A stretch of DNA of 64,000 nt from Serpens sp964410065 (GTDB taxonomy: Bacteria; Pseudomonadota; Gammaproteobacteria; Pseudomonadales; Pseudomonadaceae). Location of the stretch: positions 1 through 64,000 of the forward strand of contig CAYPFO010000003.1 of NCBI GenBank assembly GCA_964410065.1, given 5' to 3'. The notes beneath the pieces were generated by a model that saw only the letters and a program-made list of their open reading frames with translations, was not told the origin of the DNA and ran no database searches. Below, in pieces: positions 18,160 through 30,527 of the stretch (its first letter is position 1; every line of letters begins with the position of its first letter). Both the position numbers and the translations under genes were made by a program.

Positions 18160-19299
18160 ATGAGCGATAGAAAACTGCGTGTCGCGTTGGTGGCTGGCGA
18201 GGCCTCCGGCGATATTCTTGGTTCAGGCCTGATGCGAGCGCTCAAGGCGCGTCATCCCGAGGTGGAGTTTATCGGGGTGGGCGGTCCGCTGATGACGAGC
18301 CAAGGGTTGGATTCGATATTCCCAATGGAGCGTCTGGCGGTCATGGGCTTGGTCGAGGTGCTCGGCCGGCTGCCCGAACTGCTCAAGCGCCGCAAGCATT
18401 TGATTGCCGAGCTGATCGCTGCCAGGCCCGACGTGTTCATCGGCATCGACGCACCGGATTTCAACCTGGACGTTGAGCTTAAATTGCGCCAGGCCGGTAT
18501 CAAGACCGTACATTACGTCAGTCCCTCGGTCTGGGCCTGGCGGCAAAAACGTGTGCTGAAGATCCGCAAGGCCTGCGATCTGATGCTCACGCTGTTTCCC
18601 TTCGAGGCGCAGTTCTATACCGAGCATGATGTGCCGGTGCGCTTCGTCGGTCATCCGCTGGCTGATGACGTCCCCCTGGAGGCCGACCGCTTGGCCGCTC
18701 GCGAGACGCTGCACCTGCCTGCCCAAGGTGCAGTGGTTGCGTTGATGCCGGGCAGTCGTGGTGGCGAGGTGGCCAAGCTGGGGGCGTTGTTCCTGGATGC
18801 GGCCGAGCGCTTGCGCAGCCTGCGTCCGGACGTACATTTTGTCCTGCCCTGTGCCAATGCCGAGCGGCGTGCCCAGCTGGAGAACATGCTGGCCGGTCGT
18901 GATTTGCCGCTCAGCTTGCTGGATGGCGACTCTCACCTGGCCCTGGCGGCCTGTGATGTGGTGTTGATCGCTTCTGGTACGGCAACACTGGAAGCCCTGC
19001 TCTACAAGCGTCCCATGGTGGTGGCCTACAAGGTGGCGCCGCTGACCTACCGGATTCTCAAGCGACTGGTGAAAAGCCCGTATATCTCCCTGCCGAATCT
19101 ACTCGCCCAACGCTTGCTGGTCCCAGAGCTGATCCAGGAGGCCGCCACGCCCGATTTGCTGGCCCAGACCTTGGCGCCGCTGATCGTCGATGGCCATGCG
19201 CAAACCGATGGCTTCGATCAGATTCACCGCGCGTTGCGACGCAATGCTTCCAGCCAGGCTGCCGAGGCAGTGCTGGAGTTGGTCGGGGAGGCACGCTGA
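18160..19299 (+). CDS. lpxB: Lipid A disaccharide synthase
   Basis: A 379-residue GT19 glycosyltransferase that joins UDP-2,3-diacylglucosamine and lipid X into the lipid A disaccharide at the inner membrane face. It opens with RVALVAGEASGDILG (about 6-20), the family's first signature. It continues with YVSPSVWAWRQKR at about 122-134 and GTATLEAL at about 271-278. Its stop overlaps the rnhB start by one base (TGATG). The full length agrees with the family. Confidence 0.97.
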   Translation: MSDRKLRVALVAGEASGDILGSGLMRALKARHPEVEFIGVGGPLMTSQGLDSIFPMERLAVMGLVEVLGRLPELLKRRKHLIAELIAARPDVFIGIDAPDFNLDVELKLRQAGIKTVHYVSPSVWAWRQKRVLKIRKACDLMLTLFPFEAQFYTEHDVPVRFVGHPLADDVPLEADRLAARETLHLPAQGAVVALMPGSRGGEVAKLGALFLDAAERLRSLRPDVHFVLPCANAERRAQLENMLAGRDLPLSLLDGDSHLALAACDVVLIASGTATLEALLYKRPMVVAYKVAPLTYRILKRLVKSPYISLPNLLAQRLLVPELIQEAATPDLLAQTLAPLIVDGHAQTDGFDQIHRALRRNASSQAAEAVLELVGEAR

Positions 19300-19943
19300 T
19301 GCAGCTGGGTCTGGATTTCAGCCTGGTTGAAGAACTGGTCGCCGGAGTCGATGAAGTAGGCCGCGGGCCGTTATGTGGTCCCGTGGTGACCGCGGCAGTG
19401 ATCCTTGATCCCGCACGGCCTATCGAAGGGCTTAACGACTCCAAGAAGCTCACTGAAGCTCGGCGTGAAGAGTTGTACGACGAAATCCAGGAGAAGGCCT
19501 TGGCCTGGTGCATTGCGCGCGCTGAGGTGGATGAGATCGACAGCCTGAATATCCTGCACGCCACCATGCTGGCCATGCAGCGAGCCGTGGAAGGCCTGGC
19601 GGTCACTCCGAAACTGGCGTTGATCGACGGCAATCGCTGCCCGAAACTGTCGGTGCCCAGCGCACCGGTGGTCCAGGGTGATGCCAGTGTCCCGGCAATC
19701 GCTGCGGCCTCGATCCTTGCCAAAGTCAGCCGTGACCGGGAAATGCAGGCGCTGGACCTGGTTTATCCCGGCTATGGCCTGGCGAGCCACAAAGGCTATC
19801 CCACCCCAAAGCATCTCGAAGCGCTGCAACGCCTCGGTCCGACGATCATTCACCGGCGCTCCTTCGCGCCAGTGCGTGATCTACTGGAGATGCGGGATGA
19901 AGCGATCGTCGCGGTCATAGCGGAAAGCGCACTGACTCGCTGA
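19299..19943 (+). CDS. rnhB: Ribonuclease HII
   Basis: A 214-residue RNase H type 2 that removes ribonucleotides from DNA. The active-site Asp and Glu are D18 and E19 in VDEVGRGPLCGP, a third acid lies in LIDGNRCP at about 107-114, and the fold's fourth acidic residue lies in SILAKVSRDREM at about 137-148. The chain is slightly longer than P. aeruginosa RNase HII because of its C-terminal tail. The lpxB-rnhB-dnaE order is conserved. Confidence 0.96.
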   Translation: MQLGLDFSLVEELVAGVDEVGRGPLCGPVVTAAVILDPARPIEGLNDSKKLTEARREELYDEIQEKALAWCIARAEVDEIDSLNILHATMLAMQRAVEGLAVTPKLALIDGNRCPKLSVPSAPVVQGDASVPAIAAASILAKVSRDREMQALDLVYPGYGLASHKGYPTPKHLEALQRLGPTIIHRRSFAPVRDLLEMRDEAIVAVIAESALTR

Positions 19944-20039
19944 CGCCTCGCGTTGCCACTTGCTGTTCTCCCTCATCTAGAGCACTGGCGGCACCCAGGC
20001 GCGGTGTGCGCATGGTCCGCTTTTCGGGCGGGCTGCGTC

Positions 20040-20065
20040 TTGCAGCCGGCGCTTTCCGTTACAAT
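20040..20065 (+). promoter_or_regulatory. Weak candidate promoter for dnaE
   Basis: TACAAT at 20060-20065 is a good -10. The nearest -35-like hexamer, TTGCAG at 20040-20045, is only 14 nt away, so the match is poor. It lies 37 nt before the dnaE start in the 159-nt gap after rnhB. Confidence 0.3.
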
Positions 20066-20102
20066 CCCCTGCTGTTCGTTTGTCATCGTCTTAAGGTCGT
20101 CC

Positions 20103-23100
20103 ATGCCCGTTTCCTTCGTTCACCTGCGCCTGCATACCGAGTTCTCCCTGGTCGACGGACTGGTGCGGGTCAAGCCGCTGGTCAAGGCGGCGGCCGGGTC
20201 TGGGATGCCCGCGGTGGCGGTCACCGATCAGAGCAACATGTGCTCGTTGGTTAAGTTCTACAAGGCGGCTCAGGGCGCGGGGATCAAGCCGATCTGCGGT
20301 GCCGATATCTGGCTGGCCGGACGCGAAGAAGACGGTCCCCTCACGCGCATGACCCTCTTGGTAATGGATGCCAAGGGTTATCGAAACCTGACTGAGCTGG
20401 TCTCGCGCGGATGGACCGAAGGACAGCGCAATGAGCAGATCATCATCGAGCGCGAGTGGGTGAAGGCTTCCGCCGAAGGGCTGATCGCCCTGTCCGGTGC
20501 CAAGGAAGGGGAGATCGGCCACGCCCTGCTCAATGGCGACGAAGCGCTGGCCGCCGCCTTGCTCGACGAATGGCAGTCAGTGTTCCCGCAGCGCTTCTAT
20601 CTCGAAGTACAGCGCACCAGTCGAGTCAATGACGAAGAATACCTGCACGCTGCGGTGGCCTTGGCAGACCGTAGCGGCGCACCGCTGGTAGCGACCAACG
20701 ATGTGCGCTTTATCTATCAGGAAGATTTCGCCGCCCACGAAACCCGCGTGTGCATCGGCGAAGGCCGCACGCTGGATGACCCGCGCCGCTTGCGCAATTA
20801 TTCCGACCAGCAATACCTGAAAAGCCCGGAAGAAATGTGGGAGCTGTTTTCCGACCTGCCCGAGGCCCTGGAAAACACCGTCGAAATCGCCAAGCGCTGC
20901 AACATCGATGTGCAACTGGGCACGCACTTCCTACCGGACTTCCCGGTGCCGGAAGGCATGACCATTGGCGACTACCTGCGCCAGGTCTCCTACGAGGGCC
21001 TGGAAGAGCGACTGAGCGTGCTGCTGCCGCCGGACACGCCTGATTACGCGGCGAAGAAACAGGTCTATATCGACCGTCTGGAGTTCGAGCTGGGCACCAT
21101 CATCCAGATGGGGTTTCCCGGTTACTTCCTGATCGTAATGGACTTCATCAAGTGGGCGAAGAACAACGGCGTGCCGGTCGGCCCTGGCCGTGGATCGGGT
21201 GCCGGCAGTCTGGTCGCCTATGTGCTGAAAATCACCGACCTGGACCCACTGGCCTACGACCTGCTGTTCGAGCGATTCCTCAACCCGGAACGGGTGTCCA
21301 TGCCCGACTTCGACGTTGACTTCTGCATGGATGGTCGCGACCGGGTGATCGAGTACGTGGCCGATGCCTATGGCCGCAACGCGGTTAGCCAGATCATCAC
21401 CTTCGGCACCATGGCCGCCAAGGCGGTGGTGCGCGATGTGGCGCGCGCCCAGGGCAAGTCCTATGGCCTGGCTGATCGACTGTCGAAGATGATTCCCTTC
21501 GAAGTCGGCATGACCCTGGAAAAAGCCTATGAGATGGAGGAGCCGCTGCGTGATTTCCTCAAGGTTGACGAGGAGGCGGCGGAAATCTGGGAAATGTCCC
21601 TCAAACTCGAGGGCATTACCCGTGGCACCGGCAAGCACGCCGGGGGCGTGGTCATTGCGCCAACCAAACTCACCGACTTTTCACCGATTGCCTGCGATGC
21701 CGAAGGCGGCGGTCTGGTCACCCAGTTCGATAAGGACGACGTGGAATCGGCCGGTCTGGTCAAGTTCGACTTCCTCGGCCTGCGCACCCTGACCATCATC
21801 AAATGGGCGATGGAGACGATTAACCGCGAGCAGGCCAAACAGGGGCTGGAACCGCTGAACATCGACTTCATCCCGCTGGATGACAAGAAAACCTTCGAGA
21901 TGCTGCAGAAGGCCGAGACCACGGCCGTGTTCCAGCTCGAATCGCGCGGCATGAAGGAGCTGATCAAGAAGCTCAAGCCTGACTGCCTGGAAGACATGAT
22001 CGCCTTGGTGGCGCTGTTCCGCCCCGGCCCACTGCAGTCGGGCATGGTGGATGACTTCATCAACCGTAAACACGGCCGCGAAGCTATTTCCTATCCGCAT
22101 CAGGACTATCAATATGCGGGGCTGGAGCCGGTGCTCAAGCCGACCTACGGCATCATCCTGTACCAGGAACAGGTGATGCAGATTGCCCAGGTCATGGCCG
22201 GCTATACCCTCGGCGGCGCCGACATGCTGCGCCGTGCCATGGGTAAGAAAAAACCCGAGGAGATGGCCAAGCAGCGCGGCGGCTTTATCGAAGGCTGTGC
22301 CAACAACGGTATCGATGCCGAATTGGCAGGCAATATTTTCGACTTGGTGGAAAAATTTGCCGGTTACGGCTTCAACAAGTCCCACTCGGCGGCTTACGGC
22401 CTGGTCTCCTATCAGACCGCCTGGCTGAAAGCCCACCATCCGGCACCGTTCATGGCCGCCGTGCTTTCTGCGGACATGCACAACACCGACAAGGTGGTGA
22501 CGCTGATCGAAGAATGCCGGCACATGAAGCTGCGCATCGACGCGCCGGATGTGAACCACTCCGAATTCAAGTTCACCGTCGGTGATGACGGCCGCATCAT
22601 TTATGGCCTCGGGGCGATCAAAGGTGTTGGCGAAGGGCCGGTGGAGGCCATCGCGGAATGCCGTGCGGTGGGGGGTGCTTTCAAGGACTTGTTCGACTTC
22701 TGCGCACGGGTAGACCTCAAACGCATCAACAAACGCACCCTGGAAGCGCTGGTTCGAAGTGGCGCGTTGGATCGTCTGGGACCGTTTTTTTCGGCCGACC
22801 CCAAGTCTTATCAGGCAGGTGTGGACCAGAATCGTGCGGTTTTGATGGCGGCCATGGAGGAAGCCATCCATGCCGCCGAGCAGACCGCACGCAGCTTCGA
22901 CAGTGGTCATATGGACCTGTTCGGTGGCCTGTTCGCCGAGCCTGAGGCGGATGTCTACGCCAATCATCGCACGGCCAAAGAGCTGTCACTCAAGGAACGC
23001 TTGCGCGGCGAGAAGGAAACCCTGGGGTTGTACCTGACCGGTCACCCGATCGATGAATACGAAGGGGAAGTCCGTCGCTTCGCCCGTCAACGTATTGTCG

Positions 23101-23624
23101 AACTGAAACCGGCCCGTGACACCCAGACCGTTGCCGGACTGATCGTCAACCTGCGCGTGATGAAAAACAAGAAGGGCGACAAAATGGGGTTCATTACCCT
23201 GGATGACCGCTCGGGACGTATTGAGGCCTCGCTGTTCGCCGATGCCTTTGCCAGCAACCAGGCCTTGTTGCAGACCGATACGCTGGTCGTTGTGGAGGGC
23301 GAGGTCAGCAACGACGACTTTTCCGGGGGCCTGCGTTTGCGCGCCAAGCGGGTCATGAGTCTGGAGGAGGCGCGCACCGGCCTGGCCGAGAGTCTGCGGC
23401 TCAAGGTTACAACCGAGGTACTGAAAGGTCCTCGCCTGAATTGGCTGGCCGATATCTGCAGCCGCAATCGCGGCGCCTGCCCGATTACACTGGAGTACAC
23501 CGGCAGTCAGGCACGGGCCTTGCTACAGTTCGGCCAGGATTGGCGGATCGACCCGACCGACAACTTGATTCAAGCGTTGCGTGACCAGTTCGGGCGCGAC
23601 AACGTCTTCCTGCACTACCGCTAG
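20103..23624 (+). CDS. dnaE: DNA polymerase III alpha subunit
   Basis: The 1173-residue replicative C-family polymerase. An N-terminal PHP domain starts SFVHLRLHTEFSLVDG. The catalytic aspartates D402 and D404 lie in PDFDVDFCMDGRDR, with the third in the fingers/palm region. PGRGSGAGSLVAY precedes them at about 360-372. Helix-hairpin-helix, OB-fold (about 1000-1080) and tau-binding C-terminal regions follow. The length equals P. aeruginosa DnaE. An in-frame extension of 50 residues upstream is not conserved, and ATG 20103 is chosen for this reason. Confidence 0.97.
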   Translation: MPVSFVHLRLHTEFSLVDGLVRVKPLVKAAAGSGMPAVAVTDQSNMCSLVKFYKAAQGAGIKPICGADIWLAGREEDGPLTRMTLLVMDAKGYRNLTELVSRGWTEGQRNEQIIIEREWVKASAEGLIALSGAKEGEIGHALLNGDEALAAALLDEWQSVFPQRFYLEVQRTSRVNDEEYLHAAVALADRSGAPLVATNDVRFIYQEDFAAHETRVCIGEGRTLDDPRRLRNYSDQQYLKSPEEMWELFSDLPEALENTVEIAKRCNIDVQLGTHFLPDFPVPEGMTIGDYLRQVSYEGLEERLSVLLPPDTPDYAAKKQVYIDRLEFELGTIIQMGFPGYFLIVMDFIKWAKNNGVPVGPGRGSGAGSLVAYVLKITDLDPLAYDLLFERFLNPERVSMPDFDVDFCMDGRDRVIEYVADAYGRNAVSQIITFGTMAAKAVVRDVARAQGKSYGLADRLSKMIPFEVGMTLEKAYEMEEPLRDFLKVDEEAAEIWEMSLKLEGITRGTGKHAGGVVIAPTKLTDFSPIACDAEGGGLVTQFDKDDVESAGLVKFDFLGLRTLTIIKWAMETINREQAKQGLEPLNIDFIPLDDKKTFEMLQKAETTAVFQLESRGMKELIKKLKPDCLEDMIALVALFRPGPLQSGMVDDFINRKHGREAISYPHQDYQYAGLEPVLKPTYGIILYQEQVMQIAQVMAGYTLGGADMLRRAMGKKKPEEMAKQRGGFIEGCANNGIDAELAGNIFDLVEKFAGYGFNKSHSAAYGLVSYQTAWLKAHHPAPFMAAVLSADMHNTDKVVTLIEECRHMKLRIDAPDVNHSEFKFTVGDDGRIIYGLGAIKGVGEGPVEAIAECRAVGGAFKDLFDFCARVDLKRINKRTLEALVRSGALDRLGPFFSADPKSYQAGVDQNRAVLMAAMEEAIHAAEQTARSFDSGHMDLFGGLFAEPEADVYANHRTAKELSLKERLRGEKETLGLYLTGHPIDEYEGEVRRFARQRIVELKPARDTQTVAGLIVNLRVMKNKKGDKMGFITLDDRSGRIEASLFADAFASNQALLQTDTLVVVEGEVSNDDFSGGLRLRAKRVMSLEEARTGLAESLRLKVTTEVLKGPRLNWLADICSRNRGACPITLEYTGSQARALLQFGQDWRIDPTDNLIQALRDQFGRDNVFLHYR

Positions 23625-23744
23625 CAAGCGGCGCTCCTGAGCGTACGCATGCCAGCCTCGACCGTAGGCGCCTGATCCCGTAAGGTAAGGCGCCATATCG
23701 ATAGCCGCCCGGCCGCTTGGCCGTCGAAACAAGACGGATGATTT

Positions 23745-24695
23745 ATGAACCCGAATTTCCTGGATTTCGAACAGCCGATCGCCGACCTACAGGCCAAGAT
23801 CGAAGAACTGCGCCTGGTTGGCAATGACAATTCGCTGAATATCGGCGACGAAATTGCACGTCTGCAGGACAAGAGTCATGCGCTCACCGAAAGCATCTTC
23901 GGTAATCTGACCAGCTGGCAGATCGCTCAACTGGCGCGTCATCCGAAACGCCCGTACACCCTGGATTACGTCCAGCACCTGTTCACCGAGTTCGATGAAC
24001 TGCATGGCGATCGCCATTTCTCCGATGACCCCGCCCTGGTCGGTGGAGTTGCTCGCCTGGACGACAAGCCGGTGATGGTCATTGGTCATCAGAAAGGCCG
24101 CGACGTACGTGAAAAGGTGCGCCGTAACTTCGGCATGCCGCGTCCAGAAGGCTACCGCAAGGCCTGCCGACTGATGGAAATGGCTGAGCGCTTCAAAATG
24201 CCGATCCTGACGTTCATCGACACCCCTGGCGCCTATCCGGGCATCGATGCCGAAGAGCGCGGTCAGAGCGAAGCGATTGCCTGGAACCTGCGTGTCATGG
24301 CTCGTCTGAAAACCCCGATCATTGCCACCGTGGTGGGTGAGGGTGGTTCCGGCGGCGCATTGGCCATCGGTGTGTGCGATAACCTGAACATGCTGCAGTA
24401 TTCCACCTATGCGGTGATTTCCCCCGAAGGCTGCGCCTCGATTCTCTGGCGTACCGCCGAGAAAGCGCCGGATGCTGCTGAGGCCATGGGAATCACCGCT
24501 GAGCGTTTGCGCGATCTGGGTATCGTGGACGAGGTGATCAAGGAGCCGCTGGGCGGCGCGCACCGCAACCCGGCCGCCATGGCGCAGAGCCTGCGCGCCA
24601 GCCTCATCGCGCAACTGGACATGCTGCAGGGATTGGATACGGATGCTTTGCTGGCGCGTCGTTACGAGCGTTTGATGAGCTACGGTATCGCCTGA
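23745..24695 (+). CDS. accA: Acetyl-CoA carboxylase carboxyltransferase subunit alpha
   Basis: A 316-residue subunit that, with AccD, moves the carboxyl group from biotin on AccB to acetyl-CoA, giving malonyl-CoA for fatty acid synthesis. An N-terminal helical part (MNPNFLDFEQPIADLQAKIEEL) precedes the crotonase-like core. There, GHQKGRD is at about 110-116 and the glycine pair of GEGGSGGALAIG at about 201-212 forms the oxyanion region. It lies 120 nt after dnaE. A GGCGCC inverted repeat at 23667-23694 in that gap has no T-tract. Confidence 0.98.
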   Translation: MNPNFLDFEQPIADLQAKIEELRLVGNDNSLNIGDEIARLQDKSHALTESIFGNLTSWQIAQLARHPKRPYTLDYVQHLFTEFDELHGDRHFSDDPALVGGVARLDDKPVMVIGHQKGRDVREKVRRNFGMPRPEGYRKACRLMEMAERFKMPILTFIDTPGAYPGIDAEERGQSEAIAWNLRVMARLKTPIIATVVGEGGSGGALAIGVCDNLNMLQYSTYAVISPEGCASILWRTAEKAPDAAEAMGITAERLRDLGIVDEVIKEPLGGAHRNPAAMAQSLRASLIAQLDMLQGLDTDALLARRYERLMSYGIA

Positions 24696-24802
24696 AGCCC
24701 GTTTTAGAATCAAGGTGGGTCGTGTTCTATCGATCCATCGCGGGGCCTTGGAGTTGACCCTTCAGGCGCCCCAGCTTTTACCAGCCGTTTGAGGCTGCGC
24801 CT

Positions 24803-26101
24803 ATGTCACTTGAATCCCGCCTGCTCGACACACTGTCGCCTTGGTGCAATGCGCCGGCCTGGCATGTGGCGTTTTCTGGCGGCTTGGATTCCACCGTACT
24901 GTTGCATCTGCTGGCTCGCCTGAGTCGGCAGCATGCGCTCCCGCCCCTGACTGCCATCCATATCCATCATGGTCTGCAGGCGGTGGCTGACGCTTGGCCG
25001 AAACATTGCCAGGCGTTCTGCGCCCAGTTGGGTGTGCCGTTGCGGATTGACAGGGTCGAGGTCGCGCCCGGTGCCAGCATCGAGCAGGCGGCGCGCCGAG
25101 CGCGTTATGGCGCGCTGGCAGCCATGGTGGGTAATGGCGAGGTGATGTTCACTGCCCAACACCGCGACGATCAAGCCGAAACCCTGTTGTTTCGCTTGTT
25201 GCGGGGGGCAGGGGTGCGTGGCCTGGCTGCGATGCCGGTCAGTCGCGCGTTAGGGTGGGGTACATTGGTGCGGCCGCTGTTGAATGTGTCGCGGGACGAA
25301 TTGGAGCGTTATGCCCGCGAACAGGAACTGTCCTGGATCGAAGATCCGTCCAATCGCGACACGGCATACGCTCGCAATTTCCTGCGTCACGAAGTCTGGC
25401 CGGTGCTCACCCGGCAATGGCCGAAGGCTTCCCAGAACCTGACGCGCAGCGCGATGCACATGGCGGAAGCGCAACAGCTCCTTGACGAGCTGGCAGTGCA
25501 GGATCTCGCGCTGGCCGACACGCCGGCGTCGTTTAGCTGGTTGACCCTGCCGTCACTGAGTTTAGCGCCGCTTCGGGAGCTGTCCGAGGCGCGTCAGCGC
25601 AACGCCCTGCGTCATTGGCTGGCACCGCTGACCCGCCTACCGGACAACGATCATTGGGCGGGATGGCGCAACCTGCGCGATGCCGCTGACGATGCGATGC
25701 CGCTCTGGCGTCTCGCCGATGGCGAGCTGCGCCGAGCCGAAGGGCGGCTGTGGTGGTTAAGCGGTGACTGGCTGACTGAACCGGCCGCGCCGCCGCCGTT
25801 CGCCGGGACGGCGCCTGTGGTCTTGCCAGGCAATGGCGTGGTCCGCTGGTCGGGTGAATTACCGGGCGGCGCTTTGCGTATGGCGTATCGACGCGGCGGC
25901 GAACGTATCCACTTGTCGGGACGTGGGCGGCGCGACCTCAAGCGACTGCTCAACGAAAGCGACGTGCCGGCCTTCGTGCGCAACCGTTTGCCACTGCTCT
26001 ACCGAGGCGAGGAGCTGCTCGCAGTGGGCAATTTGCCGCAGTGGCGAGCCGAGGCCGCAGCTATGGGTGAATTGATCTGGGACGCGCCCGATTGGCGATG
26101 A
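24803..26101 (+). CDS. tilS: tRNA(Ile)-lysidine synthase
   Basis: A 432-residue ATP-dependent enzyme that puts lysine on C34 of tRNA-Ile(CAU), changing its identity from Met to Ile. The PP-loop SGGLDS is at residues 25-30. HIHHGLQ at about 53-59 and the HRDDQAETLLFRLLRGAGVRG block at about 113-133 are family signatures, with a TilS C-terminal domain (RRGGERIHLSGRGRRDLKR at about 355-373). The first ATG giving the loop is used. It stands 107 nt after accA; no gene lies between them. Confidence 0.96.
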   Translation: MSLESRLLDTLSPWCNAPAWHVAFSGGLDSTVLLHLLARLSRQHALPPLTAIHIHHGLQAVADAWPKHCQAFCAQLGVPLRIDRVEVAPGASIEQAARRARYGALAAMVGNGEVMFTAQHRDDQAETLLFRLLRGAGVRGLAAMPVSRALGWGTLVRPLLNVSRDELERYAREQELSWIEDPSNRDTAYARNFLRHEVWPVLTRQWPKASQNLTRSAMHMAEAQQLLDELAVQDLALADTPASFSWLTLPSLSLAPLRELSEARQRNALRHWLAPLTRLPDNDHWAGWRNLRDAADDAMPLWRLADGELRRAEGRLWWLSGDWLTEPAAPPPFAGTAPVVLPGNGVVRWSGELPGGALRMAYRRGGERIHLSGRGRRDLKRLLNESDVPAFVRNRLPLLYRGEELLAVGNLPQWRAEAAAMGELIWDAPDWR

Positions 26102-26108
26102 TCAAGGT

Positions 26109-26137
26109 TTGAGCTGCCAAACCGATTCGGGTAGACT
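26109..26137 (+). promoter_or_regulatory. Sigma-70 promoter candidate for pyrG-kdsA-eno
   Basis: TTGAGC at 26109-26114 and TAGACT at 26132-26137 are separated by 17 nt, a good match to the sigma-70 consensus. It lies 8 nt after the tilS stop and leaves a leader of about 130 nt before pyrG. In the leader I see no clear attenuator. Confidence 0.6.
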
Positions 26138-26275
26138 GCGCTCCCGTCTTACTACAGCTTCTGCGGATCCCATCGGGAGCCCGTGGGAGTTGGCTATTGT
26201 TGCATTTGTACGCAATTGCTCCTTCGCTATCCCCGGCGGCGCCGGCCGCTTAAACGCAGACTTCTAGGGTTTTAC

Positions 26276-27903
<1,628 letters not shown>

Positions 27904-27907
<4 letters not shown>

Positions 27908-28749
27908 CCCAGAAGATCATCCGCGTCGGCAACATCGAGATCGCCAACGACAAGCCGTTCGTGCTGTTCGGCGGCATCAACGTGCTGGAATCCCGTGACC
28001 TGGCCATGCAGGCCTGCGAAGAGTATGTGCGGGTGACCGAGAAGCTCGGCATCCCCTACGTGTTCAAGGCCAGCTTCGACAAGGCCAACCGCTCGTCGAT
28101 CACCTCCTTCCGTGGCCCCGGCCTGGAAGAAGGCATGAAGATCTTCGAAGAGGTGAAGAAGACCTTCGGCGTGCCGGTGATCACCGATGTGCATGAGCCT
28201 TATCAGGCCCAGCCGGTAGCCGAAGTCTGCGACATCATTCAGTTGCCGGCCTTCCTGTCGCGCCAGACCGACCTGGTGGTGGCCATGGCCAAGACCGGCG
28301 CGGTGATCAATATCAAGAAGGCCCAGTTTCTCGCGCCCCAGGAAATGAAGCACATCCTGAAAAAATGCGAAGAGGCGGGCAACGACCAGCTGATTCTCTG
28401 CGAGCGCGGTTCGTCCTTCGGGTACAACAACCTGGTGGTGGATATGCTCGGCTTCGGCATCATGAAGCAATTCGAGTACCCGGTATTCTTCGACGTCACC
28501 CATGCCCTGCAGATGCCGGGCGGTCGCGCCGATTCAGCCGGCGGGCGCCGTGGGCAGGTCACCGATCTGGCCAAGGCCGGTCTGTCCCAGGGCCTGGCCG
28601 GGTTGTTCCTAGAAGCCCATCCTGACCCGGATAACGCCAAGTGCGACGGTCCTTGCGCCTTGCGCCTGGATAAGCTGGAGCCTTTCCTGACCCAGCTCAA
28701 GCAACTGGATGACCTGGTCAAGCAATTCCCCGTTATCGAGACCGCCTGA
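27904..28749 (+). CDS. kdsA: 3-deoxy-D-manno-octulosonate 8-phosphate synthase
   Basis: A 281-residue TIM-barrel enzyme condensing arabinose 5-phosphate and PEP into Kdo-8-phosphate, for the inner core of LPS. Family blocks FVLFGGINVLESRD (about 19-32), FKASFDKANRSS (about 55-66) and DVTHALQMPGGRADSAGG (about 197-214) are present. In the position where metal-dependent KdsA has Cys it reads GGIN, as in E. coli, so it is likely the metal-independent type. It sits between pyrG and eno, a conserved proteobacterial order, and supplies LPS synthesis together with the lpx genes. Confidence 0.97.
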
Positions 28750-28793
28750 GGCATTGCCTCAGGCTTTACTCAACCTTTGGAGCAATAACGAGC

Positions 28794-30083
<1,290 letters not shown>

Positions 30084-30100
30084 TCAGGGCAGTAGTCATA

Positions 30101-30130
30101 AAAGAGGGCAGCGCAAGCTGCCCTTTTTTA
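30101..30130 (+). terminator. Intrinsic terminator after eno
   Basis: GGGCAGC at 30106-30112 pairs with GCTGCCC at 30117-30123 across a GCAA tetraloop, followed by TTTTTT. It ends the pyrG-kdsA-eno transcription unit. Confidence 0.88.
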
Positions 30131-30245
30131 TCCCGATCACAAAGGGGACTGGTCTTTTGTCGTGTGCAAAGGCTAAGTTAGCCCCGATCCACTTACAGCC
30201 TCTTGGTGGCTGTACTTTCCGGTACCCCGCGATCTTGGACCCGTT

Positions 30246-30527
30246 ATGTCAAAACCACCTTTCTGGTTGTTTGCCCTGCTCGTGCTGATGCTTGGCGCGT
30301 TGCAATATCGTCTGTGGGTGGGAGATGGCGGCTTTGCGGAAATCAATGAATTGAACCAGCAGATCGCTACCCAGCAGAACGAAAATGAGCGTTTGCTGGA
30401 ACGCAACCGCATTCTCGAAGCCGAGGTGCTGGAGCTCAAAAGAGGCCTGGAAACCGTGGAGGAGCGGGCCCGACACGAACTTGGCATGGTTAAAGAGGGC
30501 GAAACCCTCTTTCAGCTCACAGAATGA
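30246..30527 (+). CDS. ftsB: Cell division protein FtsB
   Basis: A 93-residue bitopic inner-membrane protein that joins FtsL and FtsQ in the divisome. A short cytoplasmic start is followed by one membrane segment at about 5-23 (FWLFALLVLMLGALQYRLW) and a periplasmic coiled coil at about 33-72 (INELNQQIATQQNENERLLE). The position between eno and ispD is the standard one for this gene. It overlaps ispD by 4 nt (ATGA). Confidence 0.95.
   Translation: MSKPPFWLFALLVLMLGALQYRLWVGDGGFAEINELNQQIATQQNENERLLERNRILEAEVLELKRGLETVEERARHELGMVKEGETLFQLTE

Noticed and set aside
19953..20102. 50-residue extension of dnaE
   Set aside because: It is unlike DnaE, and the family start MPVSFVHLRLH is at 20103 with a ribosome binding site region before it.
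21681..22967. A 428-codon minus-strand frame opposite dnaE
   Set aside because: Shadow of the high-GC dnaE frame; no domain, no ribosome binding site, and dnaE is intact.
23667..23694. Terminator between dnaE and accA
   Set aside because: The GGCGCC inverted repeat is short, has a 16-nt loop and no T-tract.
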